Source: an uncultured Bariatricus sp.
Lineage (GTDB): Bacteria; Bacillota; Clostridia; Lachnospirales; Lachnospiraceae
Direction of reading: 5' to 3'
DNA: 64,000 nucleotides
NCBI GenBank assembly: GCA_934320645.1
Contig: CAKRFP010000008.1
Span: forward strand, 22,014-86,013
Shown here: positions 34,789 to 43,551 of the stretch, piece after piece
Position numbering within the stretch: the first letter of the stretch is position 1
Layout: each line of letters opens with the position of its first letter
The notes under the pieces: generated by a model
What the model saw: only the letters and a program-made list of their open reading frames with translations
Databases searched by the model: none
Told to the model about the DNA's origin: nothing
Position numbers and translations under genes: made by a program

Positions 34789-35038
34789 GTTGATTTATTT
34801 ATGATTTCTGTAATTTTCAATCAACCAGATTAAACGAATTTGTTGATCTGTTTTTAATTTCTGAAATTCTAAATCAACGCTATCTGCATATTTCGTTGAT
34901 TAGCTTTGAATTTTACAGTATCTAAGTCAATAAAATATTCTTATTCTGTTGACTTGTTTTTGAGTTTTATAGTATCTAGATCAATAATAGTTCCTTATTT
35001 CGTTGATTCATTTTCGGCTTTTAAGTTTTGCAATCATT
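34789..35038. repeat. Second 53-bp-period array, five degenerate units
   Basis: Units start at 34789, 34842, 34895, 34948 and 35002. The first three are exactly 37 bases, the fourth 38, and the fifth is decayed at its 3' end. All linkers are 16 bases. Every unit opens GTTGAY and closes with RTCAAY or a derivative, as in the array at 8631-9089. Linkers here are unrelated to those in the first array, except for a shared ATTTC-like end. The upstream stretch 34573-34788 holds no gene, one strong hairpin (about 34697-34720), and AGCCGAATGCAG (34620-34631), a 12-mer also found ahead of the first array (8597-8608). Confidence 0.88.
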
Positions 35039-35169
35039 TTTTTCAGTATAACGCATGTAAAAATGTGTATCAATGAAGCAAAAAATAAATATGAAAAACT
35101 GTAAAAAATATTGCCATCAATAAAAATCATATATATGATATTTATAAAGAACAAAGGAGGTTTAAAATA

Positions 35170-35640
35170 ATGCCTATGAAAAAAAGATTATCCAGTTCCA
35201 TTGGTACTATTATTGTTCTCTGTGCGATAATCATAATATCGTTGCAGAAATATCAGCCGGACAAAGAAGTAATTACTACTTTCATATATGAATGGCTAAA
35301 TGACGATTCCAGGGCAGAGACAGAATACAAAAAAATTCTGGAAACCGGAAGTGATAATCAATCCTTATCTCAGCCTTTGCAAAAATACTTCATAACAGAA
35401 GCGGCATTCCAATCTTTCTTAGAGACATTTTATTATTTACCAGTAAAAATTCTGCAACAATACGATTCCTACAATTTAATAGACATTAACATAACAAAAG
35501 AATCTAATAGTTACTTTGTAAAAGTAGACTTAGAATTGATAAAAGAAGAAAAATCAAAGAATCATTCCATCACAATAAAAATTCAAATGGATCATAAAAA
35601 GTTTACCTATTTTACCATCACAGAAGGAAAAGAAATTTAA
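35170..35640 (+). CDS. Membrane-anchored protein of unknown function
   Basis: A 156-residue protein with a basic start (MKKRLSSS), one membrane helix (about 11-25, IGTIIVLCAIIIISL) and an outside domain of about 125 residues, Glu/Lys/Ser-rich with a beta-rich C-terminus. There is no lipobox cysteine. AAGGAGG lies before the ATG. It is AT-rich and alone. The layout (anchor plus small domain ending in beta strands) recalls the lipoprotein at 18962-19471, but I see no clear sequence identity. Confidence 0.7.
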   Translation: MPMKKRLSSSIGTIIVLCAIIIISLQKYQPDKEVITTFIYEWLNDDSRAETEYKKILETGSDNQSLSQPLQKYFITEAAFQSFLETFYYLPVKILQQYDSYNLIDINITKESNSYFVKVDLELIKEEKSKNHSITIKIQMDHKKFTYFTITEGKEI

Positions 35641-35718
35641 CACAAATAAGCGGTTGAAAGATAAGAAACAAATAGGATATAATAACCCATAGATATTCAG
35701 GAAGGGAGGAAATCTTTC

Positions 35719-37179
35719 ATGCAAAAAGTAATCAGTATCGGAAAACAGAATTTTGTATCTCTTCGGGAGAATGATTGTTTTTATATTGATAAAACAGATC
35801 TGATCTGTAAGTGGTGGGAATCAAAAGATGAAATTACTTTGATCACCAGACCGCGTAGATTTGGAAAAACATTGAATATGAGTATGCTGAATTGTTTCTT
35901 TTCCAATCAATTTACAGGACGGGAAGACCTTTTTAAAGGATTGGCAGTCTGGAAAAAGGAAAAGTATCGTAAAATGCAAGGAACCTATCCGGTAATTTTT
36001 CTGAGTTTTGCCGCAATTAAAGGCAGTAATTATGAAGATGCCAGAGATGGGATTATCATGGCGATCAATGAAGCCTATTCAGAACATAGGTATCTGCTTG
36101 AAAGTAATGAACTTACGGATGGTGAGAGGAAATGCTTTGAAGAGTTAGATTATTATGCAAAAAATCCAGGAATCAAAAAAACAGGTGGCAAATGATACAA
36201 TCTGTAATGCGGTAAAAAATCTGGCAAATTGCCTGAGCCGGTATTATAAAAAGAAAGTTATTATTTTGCTGGATGAATATGATACCCCGATGCAGGAAGC
36301 TTATCTCTATGGATATTGGAAAGAATTTACAGCATTTATCAGAAGTTTATTTAATGCAACGTTTAAGACAAATCCATATTTGGAAAGAGCAATGATGACA
36401 GGGATTACACGCGTGGCGAAAGAATCTGTATTTTCAGATTTAAATAATCTTAACGTTGTAACAACGACATCAACGGAGTATGAAACCTGTTTCGGATTTT
36501 CGGAAGAAGAAGTATTTCAGGCGTTAGAAGAGCGTGGGATGAACAATCAGAAAAAGCTTGTAAAGTCCTGGTATGATGGTTTTGTATTTGGAAATACGCA
36601 TGATATCTATAATCCTTGGTCAATTACTAATTTTTTAGATAAAAAACAGGTCCGTCCTTATTGGGCAGATACCAGTTCAAATAGTATGATTGATGAACTG
36701 ATTCGAAAAGCTTCCACAGACATCAAAGAAAAGATGGAAGAATTGCTGCAGGGAAAAGAAATCGTAGTTAATTTTGATGAACAAATCGTATTTGAGCAGC
36801 TTGATCAAGATGAGAAGGCAATCTGGAGCCTGATGCTGGTAAGTGGTTATCTGAAAGCAGAGCAGATAGAATATCGGGGCGTTTTGTTAGAGCCATGGTA
36901 TCATCTGCGAATCACCAATCTGGAAACAACAGCAATGTTTACAACTATGTTTAAAGGATGGTTCGCAAAGAATCAATCCAATTATAATCAGTTCATGAAG
37001 GCATTATTAAGTGATGATATAGATGCTATGAACTATCGTTGGAAGACACTGTGCAGACGGCACTGACACAGATTAAAGAAAAATGTTATGATGCAGAACT
37101 ATATGACAGAGGTCTAAAAAAAGAAGAGATTCATCATTATGGTTTTGCATTTGAAGGAAAAAAAGTATTGATAGGATAA
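35719..37179 (+). pseudogene. Decayed AAA-ATPase-like/PD-(D/E)XK nuclease family gene (DUF1703 type)
   Basis: The intact family has an AAA-like N-terminus and a C-terminal nuclease-like domain, usually 500-560 residues. Here the first frame (35719-36195) carries the start and P-loop region TRPRRFGKTLNMSML. The frame shifts near an A run at about 36174-36180, and the second frame (about 36155-37066) continues with LLDEYDTPMQEA and the middle domain. Near 37045 most of the nuclease domain is deleted and the tail (LEDTVQTALTQIKEKCYDAEL, split here, to YGFAFEGKKVLIG) resumes in another frame to a stop at 37177-37179. Promoter TTGAAA-18-TATAAT at 35654-35683 remains. Non-functional by sequence. 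Confidence 0.85.
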
Positions 37180-37186
37180 AAAGAAG

Positions 37187-37239
37187 AAAGTCAAACTGCT
37201 ATTGCGATTTAAAATTTTTTCATATAGCAGTTTGACTTT
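37187..37239. terminator. Bidirectional terminator between the pseudogene and the ABC operon
   Basis: Perfect 16-bp stem AAAGTCAAACTGCTAT/ATAGCAGTTTGACTTT (37187-37202 with 37224-37239), 21-base AT-rich loop. It serves the convergent ends on both strands. Confidence 0.85.
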
Positions 37240-37253
37240 ATCCGTTTTATAGA

Positions 37254-37931
37254 TTAATGTAAATAAAATCCCAGATCCAATATACATTCCGGAGGCAGAT
37301 ATTCTCGCGGAATATTCACAAGTGCAGTAATTTTCCATAAGATACCAAATCCAATCAGAATGAGTAGCATTCCTCTGACACATTTTCTATAATCTCCGGC
37401 AGGAAACTTATACAAATCTTTAATTCCAAAAGCAAAGATAAAAATTAAAATCAGGACGGTTATTCCAAACAAAAAGAAAAAAGATTTTTGCTTTTCTAAA
37501 ATACGTCTGTTTTCACCAGACTGTTTTTTATGTTCCCCTTCCTGATCGATGGTGACTTCATCTCCATCTTTTAATGGATATGTAGACCATTTTATGATCT
37601 GCAAAAGTTGTCCTTTTTCATCTTTTTCTTCCGGAAGAAGAATACTATCTGCGGTTATGGAAAGAGGATCGACAGCCTTTGAAAAGGCGAGAAATTTTGT
37701 TCCGAATACTCCTTCTTGCTCTGCCAGATAAAAAATCATATTTGTATCGGTATTATAGCAACTTTTGGGAATACGGATGGTAGAATTAAGCTTTTCTTCT
37801 TCTGTCTGACTGATCGTTGCAATCTCTACAGGTATCTGCATCCATTTTTCTATACGGATGGATAAAATAGTACAGATCATTAAAGAAATCAGGATCATAC
37901 ATCCGGCATTCCAGGTTTTCTTTTTCATCAT
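37254..37931 (-). CDS. Membrane protein of unknown function in a sugar ABC operon
   Basis: A 225-residue protein: N-terminal helix (about 8-26), an extracytoplasmic domain of about 120 residues rich in Glu and Ser, then two helices (about 148-168 and 184-205). It begins four bases after the permease gene ends, so it is the last gene of the importer operon. I do not recognise the family; a transporter accessory or sensor role would be a guess. Confidence 0.72.
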   Translation of the reverse strand: MMKKKTWNAGCMILISLMICTILSIRIEKWMQIPVEIATISQTEEEKLNSTIRIPKSCYNTDTNMIFYLAEQEGVFGTKFLAFSKAVDPLSITADSILLPEEKDEKGQLLQIIKWSTYPLKDGDEVTIDQEGEHKKQSGENRRILEKQKSFFFLFGITVLILIFIFAFGIKDLYKFPAGDYRKCVRGMLLILIGFGILWKITALVNIPREYLPPECILDLGFYLH

Positions 37932-37935
37932 TTTA

Positions 37936-38712
37936 TCAACTCCATAAAATATCTTTTAGTCCATCCGTCAATTCTGTATTGTAATATAAAAAGAAAAATG
38001 TCACTGGAAGTAAACATAGTAGACCACAGACGGATTGAATTCCAACAGCATTTTGATTGAGTGATGCGAGAAAAACAGAAAGGGGATAGTCGGTTTCTTT
38101 TTCGAGAAAAAGGATAGGTTGTTCAACCATATTCCAGCTTTCTGTAAATACTAATATAAATAATGTGATAACGGCAGGTTTTGAATTTGGAACTATAATG
38201 TAGCGAATCATTTGTAGCTGATTTACGCCATCCATTCTTGCGGCATCAAGTGTAGAATCTGGGATTGCCTGGAAAACGAAAGTAAGCCATACAGTTCCAA
38301 AAGGTGAAAATATTGCAGGGATTATCAAAGCTTTCCAACTGTTTAAAAGTTTTAGTTTTTCTAATAAAATATAATTCGGCAGCAGTGTTACCTGAATCGG
38401 TAAAATCATAAATAGTGCAAATAGTATAAACCAGAATTTTTTCAGAGGAAAAGAATATTTTGCAAATGCTGTTCCTGACATACAGGAAAAAAGGGTTTGT
38501 CCTGCCGCAATCATCAGACACATGGCAAGGCTTCTCCAAAATTTTATCAGATAATCAGATTTTGCCAGAAAAACTTTATAATAATTCATCAGAGAAAATC
38601 CGGTATCTGAATGAAAAACTGAAAATACAATCAGATAGATAATTGGAAATAAAAAAATAAAGGCTATGATCGAAAAAACAAAGAGCCGGGTGTACTGTTT
38701 GTACTTATGCAT
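37936..38712 (-). CDS. Carbohydrate ABC transporter permease, MalG-like
   Basis: A 258-residue permease with about six helices and the ATPase-coupling EAA segment (DSTLDAARMDGVNQLQMIRYI, cut at DG; the EAA glutamate is aspartate). It is the second membrane subunit of a CUT1-type sugar importer. It overlaps the other permease gene by 8 bases. Coding sequence is AT-rich. Confidence 0.85.
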   Translation of the reverse strand: MHKYKQYTRLFVFSIIAFIFLFPIIYLIVFSVFHSDTGFSLMNYYKVFLAKSDYLIKFWRSLAMCLMIAAGQTLFSCMSGTAFAKYSFPLKKFWFILFALFMILPIQVTLLPNYILLEKLKLLNSWKALIIPAIFSPFGTVWLTFVFQAIPDSTLDAARMDGVNQLQMIRYIIVPNSKPAVITLFILVFTESWNMVEQPILFLEKETDYPLSVFLASLNQNAVGIQSVCGLLCLLPVTFFFLYYNTELTDGLKDILWS

Positions 38713-39562
38713 CGGCAGTCCTCCTCTTTAGAAAATAGTATATCATATAGATAAGACCACTTAGAAAAAGAATAAATACGGTAATAATAGTTGCACTGGC
38801 GGAAACCTTTTGGTAATTCAGATTTTGTAAATTATTATTCATAAAATGTTGTAAAAAATAAATACTGTTGTCTGGATGAGTTCCGCCAAGTAAAAAGGCT
38901 TCTCTGTAGCATTTAAACGCATTCATTATGGAGAGTATTAATGTAAAAAGGATAACCGGAAACAATATAGGACAGGTAATATAATAAAAGCTCTGCCATT
39001 TTCCGGCTCCGTGAAGACTGGCATATTCATAATATTCTTTCGGAATCATCTGAAGTCTGGAAGAATAAATGAAAATATAATATCCAACAAATTTCCAGAA
39101 ATATAAAATACAGATGATCCAAAAAGCGCTTGATGTATGAAGCCAGTCTTTTTCAGGAAGATAAAAAAAGTTTAGTATCAGATTCAAAAAACCATTATTT
39201 TTGAAAAAAAACTGGATGACTAAAACTATAGATGCGATTGGCATGATGATTGGATAAAGAAAAGAGAGTCGGAAAATTTTCTGACCTTTCGTAATCTGTT
39301 GTAAAATTACAGAAATACAGAGAGCTGTCCCTAAAGTAACTGGTATTGTAACAAGCATATATTTACAAGTGTTTTTTACTGCCAGTAAAAACATTGTATT
39401 TTTAAATAGTTCTTTATAATTATCAAGACCTACAAATTCGCGTTTTCCGATACCAAAAGAAACAGAATACCACAAAACAATCAAAAATGGGATCAGATAA
39501 AAGAAAAGAAATCCTGATATTGCAGGGAAAGCCAGTAAGAATCCCTTCTTCTTTTTTTTCAT
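38705..39562 (-). CDS. Carbohydrate ABC transporter permease, MalF-like
   Basis: A 285-residue permease with six helices. The N-terminus (FLLAFPAISGFLFFYLIPFL) and the EAA-like loop (YEYASLHGAGKWQSFYYIT) are typical of the UgpA/MalF family. It sits between the binding-protein and MalG-like genes. No ATPase gene lies in the operon; such importers often share a general MsmX/MsmK-type ATPase. Confidence 0.87.
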   Translation of the reverse strand: MKKKKKGFLLAFPAISGFLFFYLIPFLIVLWYSVSFGIGKREFVGLDNYKELFKNTMFLLAVKNTCKYMLVTIPVTLGTALCISVILQQITKGQKIFRLSFLYPIIMPIASIVLVIQFFFKNNGFLNLILNFFYLPEKDWLHTSSAFWIICILYFWKFVGYYIFIYSSRLQMIPKEYYEYASLHGAGKWQSFYYITCPILFPVILFTLILSIMNAFKCYREAFLLGGTHPDNSIYFLQHFMNNNLQNLNYQKVSASATIITVFILFLSGLIYMIYYFLKRRTADA

Positions 39563-39588
39563 TGCATCACGCTCGCTTTCACTTAAAA

Positions 39589-40854
39589 CTATTCTGTCAC
39601 CTGTGTATGATAATCATTCCATGCTTTGTCTGCTAAAGCCGAAAGCTTATCTTGCCATATCTTTTTAAAATCAGTTTGCGGACCATATAATAAACTACTA
39701 TTTTCTATAATCTCTTCATAAATAAAATGTTCAACTTCTGTCGGAAAATATGCTCCTTCTAAGGACTGAAATGCTTTTATAGCTAAATCCTGTTTTGACT
39801 GATCTAAGAAGGACAGTTTTGTACGGATGGCAGATACTTGTACCGGATAATCTGTTCCAAGGACACCATTTGCGCTTAGTGACATTCCATTAGTACTAGT
39901 TGATTCCTGAATTACGTTATTTAAAAAATACATTAAGAAGTGATAAGCTTCTTCTTTATAATCAGATGCCATACTTACAGCACCAAAGCAACGAATGGCA
40001 GCCATTTTTTTTCCCTGAATATCAGGGATTATGTCTATTTGCGTTGTGTGTTCGTTTATGTCATCCAAAGATGAGATTAAAATATGCGAAGAGCTAGTAT
40101 CAGTATTATTTGTCTTTTCATTTTCTAAATAATCTTGTTTAAATAATAAGTATTCTAATGCGAAATTACTCCACTTTTCCTTATCAAAGAAAATCTGACC
40201 GGAATTGTAATCCGCAGCAGGTTGAAACCAGTTACCACTGATATTATCTAATTCGAATAGTGCATTTTTCAGAGCGTGGTCAGAAGAACTTTTTATATTT
40301 GAAATCCAATCTTCTAAGGTATCATTTTCCTGTGTATAATCAAGTACAGTATCGGAGATTAACATATTATAGTGGCAGGAAAGAGGAAGAATATATTGTC
40401 TTTCCTGATATTGACCGGGGAGAAGAAAAGACGGATTATAGTTTTCCTTTTGCCAATAAGAATCTTTTTTCATATATTTATCCAATGAGGCGAATACACC
40501 ACTTTGCATTGCCTTATAAGGATTTTCAAAAAGAGGTTCGTTCATCTGCGCAGCTCCATCGGTGGAACAGTTAACAAGATATAAGTCAGGACCTTTTCCA
40601 GACATGATCTGTGTACGGAGTTTCTGAATTTCTGCAGATCTTTTATCAGGATCAGGAGATAATATTTTAATTTCAAATTCCAGAGAGTTATTTTTGGATG
40701 TGGCATATTTTACAGCATCATGAACCTGCTCCTTAAAAGCAGGTTCTATAACAATAGAGAGTGTTTTGGAGACATCTTTATTTAGCTTTGTACATCCGGA
40801 TAATCCAATTGAAAGGATGAGGAGCGGAAGAAGAGCAAATTTAAAATTGAACAT
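39589..40854 (-). CDS. Sugar ABC transporter substrate-binding lipoprotein
   Basis: A 421-residue binding protein of the family 1 type, anchored outside the membrane: signal sequence with lipobox LSGC (Cys about residue 21), then two-lobe domain with motifs such as GKGPDLYLVNCS and a late YKEEAYHFLMYFL. AAGGAGAGA lies before the ATG. First gene of the four-gene operon on the minus strand. Sugar specificity cannot be read from sequence. Confidence 0.85.
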   Translation of the reverse strand: MFNFKFALLPLLILSIGLSGCTKLNKDVSKTLSIVIEPAFKEQVHDAVKYATSKNNSLEFEIKILSPDPDKRSAEIQKLRTQIMSGKGPDLYLVNCSTDGAAQMNEPLFENPYKAMQSGVFASLDKYMKKDSYWQKENYNPSFLLPGQYQERQYILPLSCHYNMLISDTVLDYTQENDTLEDWISNIKSSSDHALKNALFELDNISGNWFQPAADYNSGQIFFDKEKWSNFALEYLLFKQDYLENEKTNNTDTSSSHILISSLDDINEHTTQIDIIPDIQGKKMAAIRCFGAVSMASDYKEEAYHFLMYFLNNVIQESTSTNGMSLSANGVLGTDYPVQVSAIRTKLSFLDQSKQDLAIKAFQSLEGAYFPTEVEHFIYEEIIENSSLLYGPQTDFKKIWQDKLSALADKAWNDYHTQVTE

Positions 40855-40928
40855 TGGTATGATCTCTCCTTAAAAATTACAAAGTATAATTGATTGAATT
40901 TAAATGATGTACATGTCTTAGTATCTAA

Positions 40929-40957
40929 ATTTTAACACAAAAATAAAAAGATGTCAA
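40929..40957 (-). promoter_or_regulatory. Promoter of the sugar ABC operon
   Basis: On the minus strand, TTGACA (40957-40952), 17-bp spacer, TAAAAT (40934-40929), about 75 bases before the binding-protein gene. Confidence 0.78.
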
Positions 40958-41090
40958 AAAATATAAAGGAATTTTTTGAAAATGAAGTAGTTCGTATGAT
41001 TTTGTTGATTTTCGAAGAATACCAGAGGACGCTTGCATTTCAAAAAAATACAAGTTATCCTTAAGAAGATGTACAAAGGAGGAAAAGAAG

Positions 41091-42308
41091 ATGCAGCTTG
41101 CAACAGCAATGAATCTAAGAAAAGCAATGGATGAGGAAACCAAAAGAGAGCGGTTCGCTTCCTGGTACAGCACACTGCCTGGAATCCCGGCACATGAAAA
41201 AGAGATCATAGAAAGGTCTTTAAAATATAACGTGTGGAAAGAACTCATAAAACTCTTTGTCGTTTATATGATCCTTTCACTGGTATGGTTTTTCGGAGCC
41301 GGTCGGTATGATCCGTTTGAAAGTGTAACAGGATATTTTCTCATAGGAAAAAAGAGCGTAATTGGAGTTGTGCAGGAGGATGGCGAGTCATTGCGCTTGA
41401 AAAATCCGAATAAAGGCGAGCATGTAAGTTACACACTTGCAGAACTTGGAATGGATCCGATCAAATATTCTTATGGCAGTCGGTTTCAGACATACTGGGA
41501 AAAAGAAAAGAATGGGGAATATCAGTTACTTGCGGTATTGCCGGAAAAGCAGGTATCGAAAATAGAAGGTCTTTATTATGGCGTAATGGGAGTCGGATAT
41601 TTTGCAATTCTTATTGGCGGGCTTTGTGCGTTTTTTATCCGGAGAAAACGATATACAGGATGGTTTTTATCGTTCTATTACAGGCTGGAAAAGTTTTACT
41701 CAGAATATGGTGTATGGCAGAAATACAGTATTGAAAGAGGTTATGACACGGTCGATGCGATTATTGCTTACGGAAATGAAAATCCGATTTATTTTGTAAA
41801 CGAATTTTCTACTATCCATCTCACAAAAGAGGAAGTAAAGAAAAAGAAATCAAAGCTTGCCATGGTCTGGCTAACATCAATAGCGGTTATGGCTGGGATT
41901 ATACTTGTTATTTCACTGTATGTGAATATTACGTCAGCGATCGAGTGCAGGCAAAATGAGGCAAGGACAGCAGCAGTTTTAGAAAAGCTGCAGAATGCGA
42001 TCGATGAAAAAACGACAGGTCTTGGTGACGAATCGGAATATTACAATTATGCGGACATGATCGACCGGGCAAGGGATACATTCCCGGAAGAAGATGTCTA
42101 CTACAAGCTTCAGACAACGGAGGATTATGTTACGATAATTGTCGCAACAAAAAAGAAACAAAATGTCTGCTTTGACCGGTATGTGCCGGTTCGGGGATCC
42201 ATTGGTGATGAGGATACAGAGTATAAACTTGAAATTGCTATGGTATCGGATGCGATGCAGCCGGACGACATTTTACATAATTATACAGGGATACTTCAGA
42301 TAAAGTAA
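41091..42308 (+). CDS. Large membrane protein of unknown function
   Basis: A 405-residue protein with a helix at about 57-75, one at about 163-185, and a third at about 262-285. The N-terminal 50 residues are charged and probably cytoplasmic, the first loop is extracytoplasmic with beta-rich character, and the C-terminal 120 residues (rich in Asp/Glu, with two Cys) are extracytoplasmic. AAAGGAGGAAAAGAAG precedes the ATG. It is followed 47 bases later by a lipoprotein gene on the same strand, so the two are likely an operon of envelope function. Family not recognised. Confidence 0.75.
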   Translation: MQLATAMNLRKAMDEETKRERFASWYSTLPGIPAHEKEIIERSLKYNVWKELIKLFVVYMILSLVWFFGAGRYDPFESVTGYFLIGKKSVIGVVQEDGESLRLKNPNKGEHVSYTLAELGMDPIKYSYGSRFQTYWEKEKNGEYQLLAVLPEKQVSKIEGLYYGVMGVGYFAILIGGLCAFFIRRKRYTGWFLSFYYRLEKFYSEYGVWQKYSIERGYDTVDAIIAYGNENPIYFVNEFSTIHLTKEEVKKKKSKLAMVWLTSIAVMAGIILVISLYVNITSAIECRQNEARTAAVLEKLQNAIDEKTTGLGDESEYYNYADMIDRARDTFPEEDVYYKLQTTEDYVTIIVATKKKQNVCFDRYVPVRGSIGDEDTEYKLEIAMVSDAMQPDDILHNYTGILQIK

Positions 42309-42355
42309 GGTAATGGCAAAAAGATGATTCTGCGAAAGGACAAAGGAGAAAATTT

Positions 42356-42991
42356 ATGAAAAAGAAAAGATTTGCAATGGCAGCAGCATGCGCAGTCATG
42401 ACTATAGCACTTGCGGGATGCAGTATGCTCAGCTCCAAATTGAACGATATTACAGGAAAATTAGTCGGTAACTCATACACGATCACGACCTATGATAATT
42501 ACGGGAATCGTGTAATGACAACCACAGGAGACAAGATCAATGTGCAGGGAAATGCCGTGGAAACCTCAAGCTATGATTCAGACGGTAATGTTATCACGGG
42601 ATATGAGCTTTCCTCTGTCATTACGATTACAATCGATGGAAAAGAAATCGAGAGCTGTGGCGATACCTGTATTTTTGCACAGGATGCGTTGAAAGCGGAT
42701 GTGGATTTCACACAGGAGGATATTGAAAGCAATGCAAGCGGTAAAATTACGGATAATACTGCGATCGCCGGTGTCTTAAATAAATATAAGAATATGTTTG
42801 GAAAAGCCAGAGTGGTTGTTATCAAATCCCAACTGGGACAGCCGATTGTAGCGTATAGTGGAGAAGATGTGTACTGGGAAATCCCGGATGATCTGCCGAA
42901 GTTTACGAAGTTGATGATCGATGGGAAAGCGCTGTACATACACCGGGCGAATTTCCAGATCATTGATAAGAGTTTGTTGGAATCCAACTGA
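42356..42991 (+). CDS. Lipoprotein resembling the DUF5052 type
   Basis: A 211-residue lipoprotein: signal peptide with lipobox ALAGC (Cys about residue 22), then SKLNDITGKLVGNSYTITTYD, read in two parts, and repeated YDNYGNRV and YDSDGNVITG strands, a pattern I associate with DUF5052 lipoproteins of Firmicutes. Function unknown. AAAGGAGA lies before the ATG. It is in tandem with the unknown membrane protein upstream and just before a toxin-antitoxin module. Confidence 0.72.
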   Translation: MKKKRFAMAAACAVMTIALAGCSMLSSKLNDITGKLVGNSYTITTYDNYGNRVMTTTGDKINVQGNAVETSSYDSDGNVITGYELSSVITITIDGKEIESCGDTCIFAQDALKADVDFTQEDIESNASGKITDNTAIAGVLNKYKNMFGKARVVVIKSQLGQPIVAYSGEDVYWEIPDDLPKFTKLMIDGKALYIHRANFQIIDKSLLESN

Positions 42992-43019
42992 TAAATTTAC
43001 TGTGTTGAAATTTTAGGTC

Positions 43020-43028
43020 TGATATAAT
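43020..43028 (+). promoter_or_regulatory. Extended -10 promoter of the toxin mRNA
   Basis: TGATATAAT (TG at 43020-43021, TATAAT at 43023-43028). No good -35 at 17 bp is seen, which fits an extended -10 promoter. Start expected near 43035, giving an untranslated leader of about 160 bases. Confidence 0.65.
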
Positions 43029-43193
43029 CAAAACATGGGTGCTATCATAACGGTAGGCGGTTAGTCCTTCTTCAGAGGGTGCAGAGTGCTAGAGGCACTC
43101 GTTTTGCAATGACCGAAGTAGAACGGAAACCTGTGACCCTCTGATTACATAGAAACCTTGATAAGGAATCTGCTGGAAAGGAGGGCTAAGCCA

Positions 43194-43292
43194 ATGAGTA
43201 TTTTGGATTTTATTGCAGTTGTGAGTTTTGGAATCACCTGCTTTTGTGCCGGATACACATTCGGCAAAGATAATAATAAGACACAAAAATAA
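43194..43292 (+). CDS. Small hydrophobic toxin, holin-like (type I toxin-antitoxin)
   Basis: A 32-residue peptide with one membrane helix (ILDFIAVVSFGITCFCAGYTF, read as residues 3-23) and a polar charged tail (GKDNNKTQK). Size, helix and context match the holin-like toxins related to TxpA/Fst, which damage the membrane when the antisense RNA is lost. AAAGGAGG lies ten bases upstream of the ATG. The mRNA leader is long and structured, with CAGAGGGT/ACCCTCTG pairing across it (43072-43079 with about 43136-43143). A convergent antisense RNA overlaps its 3' end. Confidence 0.82.
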   Translation: MSILDFIAVVSFGITCFCAGYTFGKDNNKTQK

Positions 43293-43325
43293 CCGCCCCA
43301 GCCTGCAAACTGAACGGTTATTTTT
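43285..43325. terminator. Shared bidirectional terminator of toxin and antitoxin RNAs
   Basis: Eleven-bp stem AAAAATAACCG/CGGTTATTTTT (43285-43295 with 43315-43325). It offers a U run on both strands and overlaps the toxin stop codon. Confidence 0.85.
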
Positions 43326-43373
43326 AATCAATTAGTATAAGGACTAACCGTCTATCGGTAGCACTCTTTTTCT
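43285..43373 (-). ncRNA. Predicted antisense antitoxin RNA
   Basis: A strong minus-strand promoter faces the toxin gene, and the shared terminator would end the transcript after roughly 90 bases, opposite the toxin mRNA 3' end. This is the arrangement of txpA/ratA. Its 5' part (complement of 43339-43364) has the block GTGCTACCG...GACGGTTAGTCCTT, closely matching the 5' end of the toxin mRNA at 43038-43068. Confidence 0.75.
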
Positions 43374-43379
43374 ATAGTC

Positions 43380-43408
43380 ATATTATCATGTGTCTGTTGA
43401 AATGTCAA
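43380..43408 (-). promoter_or_regulatory. Promoter of the antitoxin RNA
   Basis: On the minus strand, TTGACA (43408-43403), exact 17-bp spacer, TAATAT (43385-43380). It is stronger than the toxin promoter, as expected for a type I antitoxin. Confidence 0.85.
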
Positions 43409-43551
43409 ATTTTCTTACTTTAAATTGGGGTTAAAACCTTATATTTTAGGTCAAAAATTTTTGGTTTATATTTTGTTAGCGTTTCTGAAAAAAATTTTTA
43501 GTGTAGAAAAATTCACAGTTTAGATTCAAACTTATTTCTCAAAAATATATT

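Noticed and set aside
34789..35038. CRISPR array
   Set aside because: Same reasons: only five imperfect units, 16-base linkers, no cas genes, both ends decayed.
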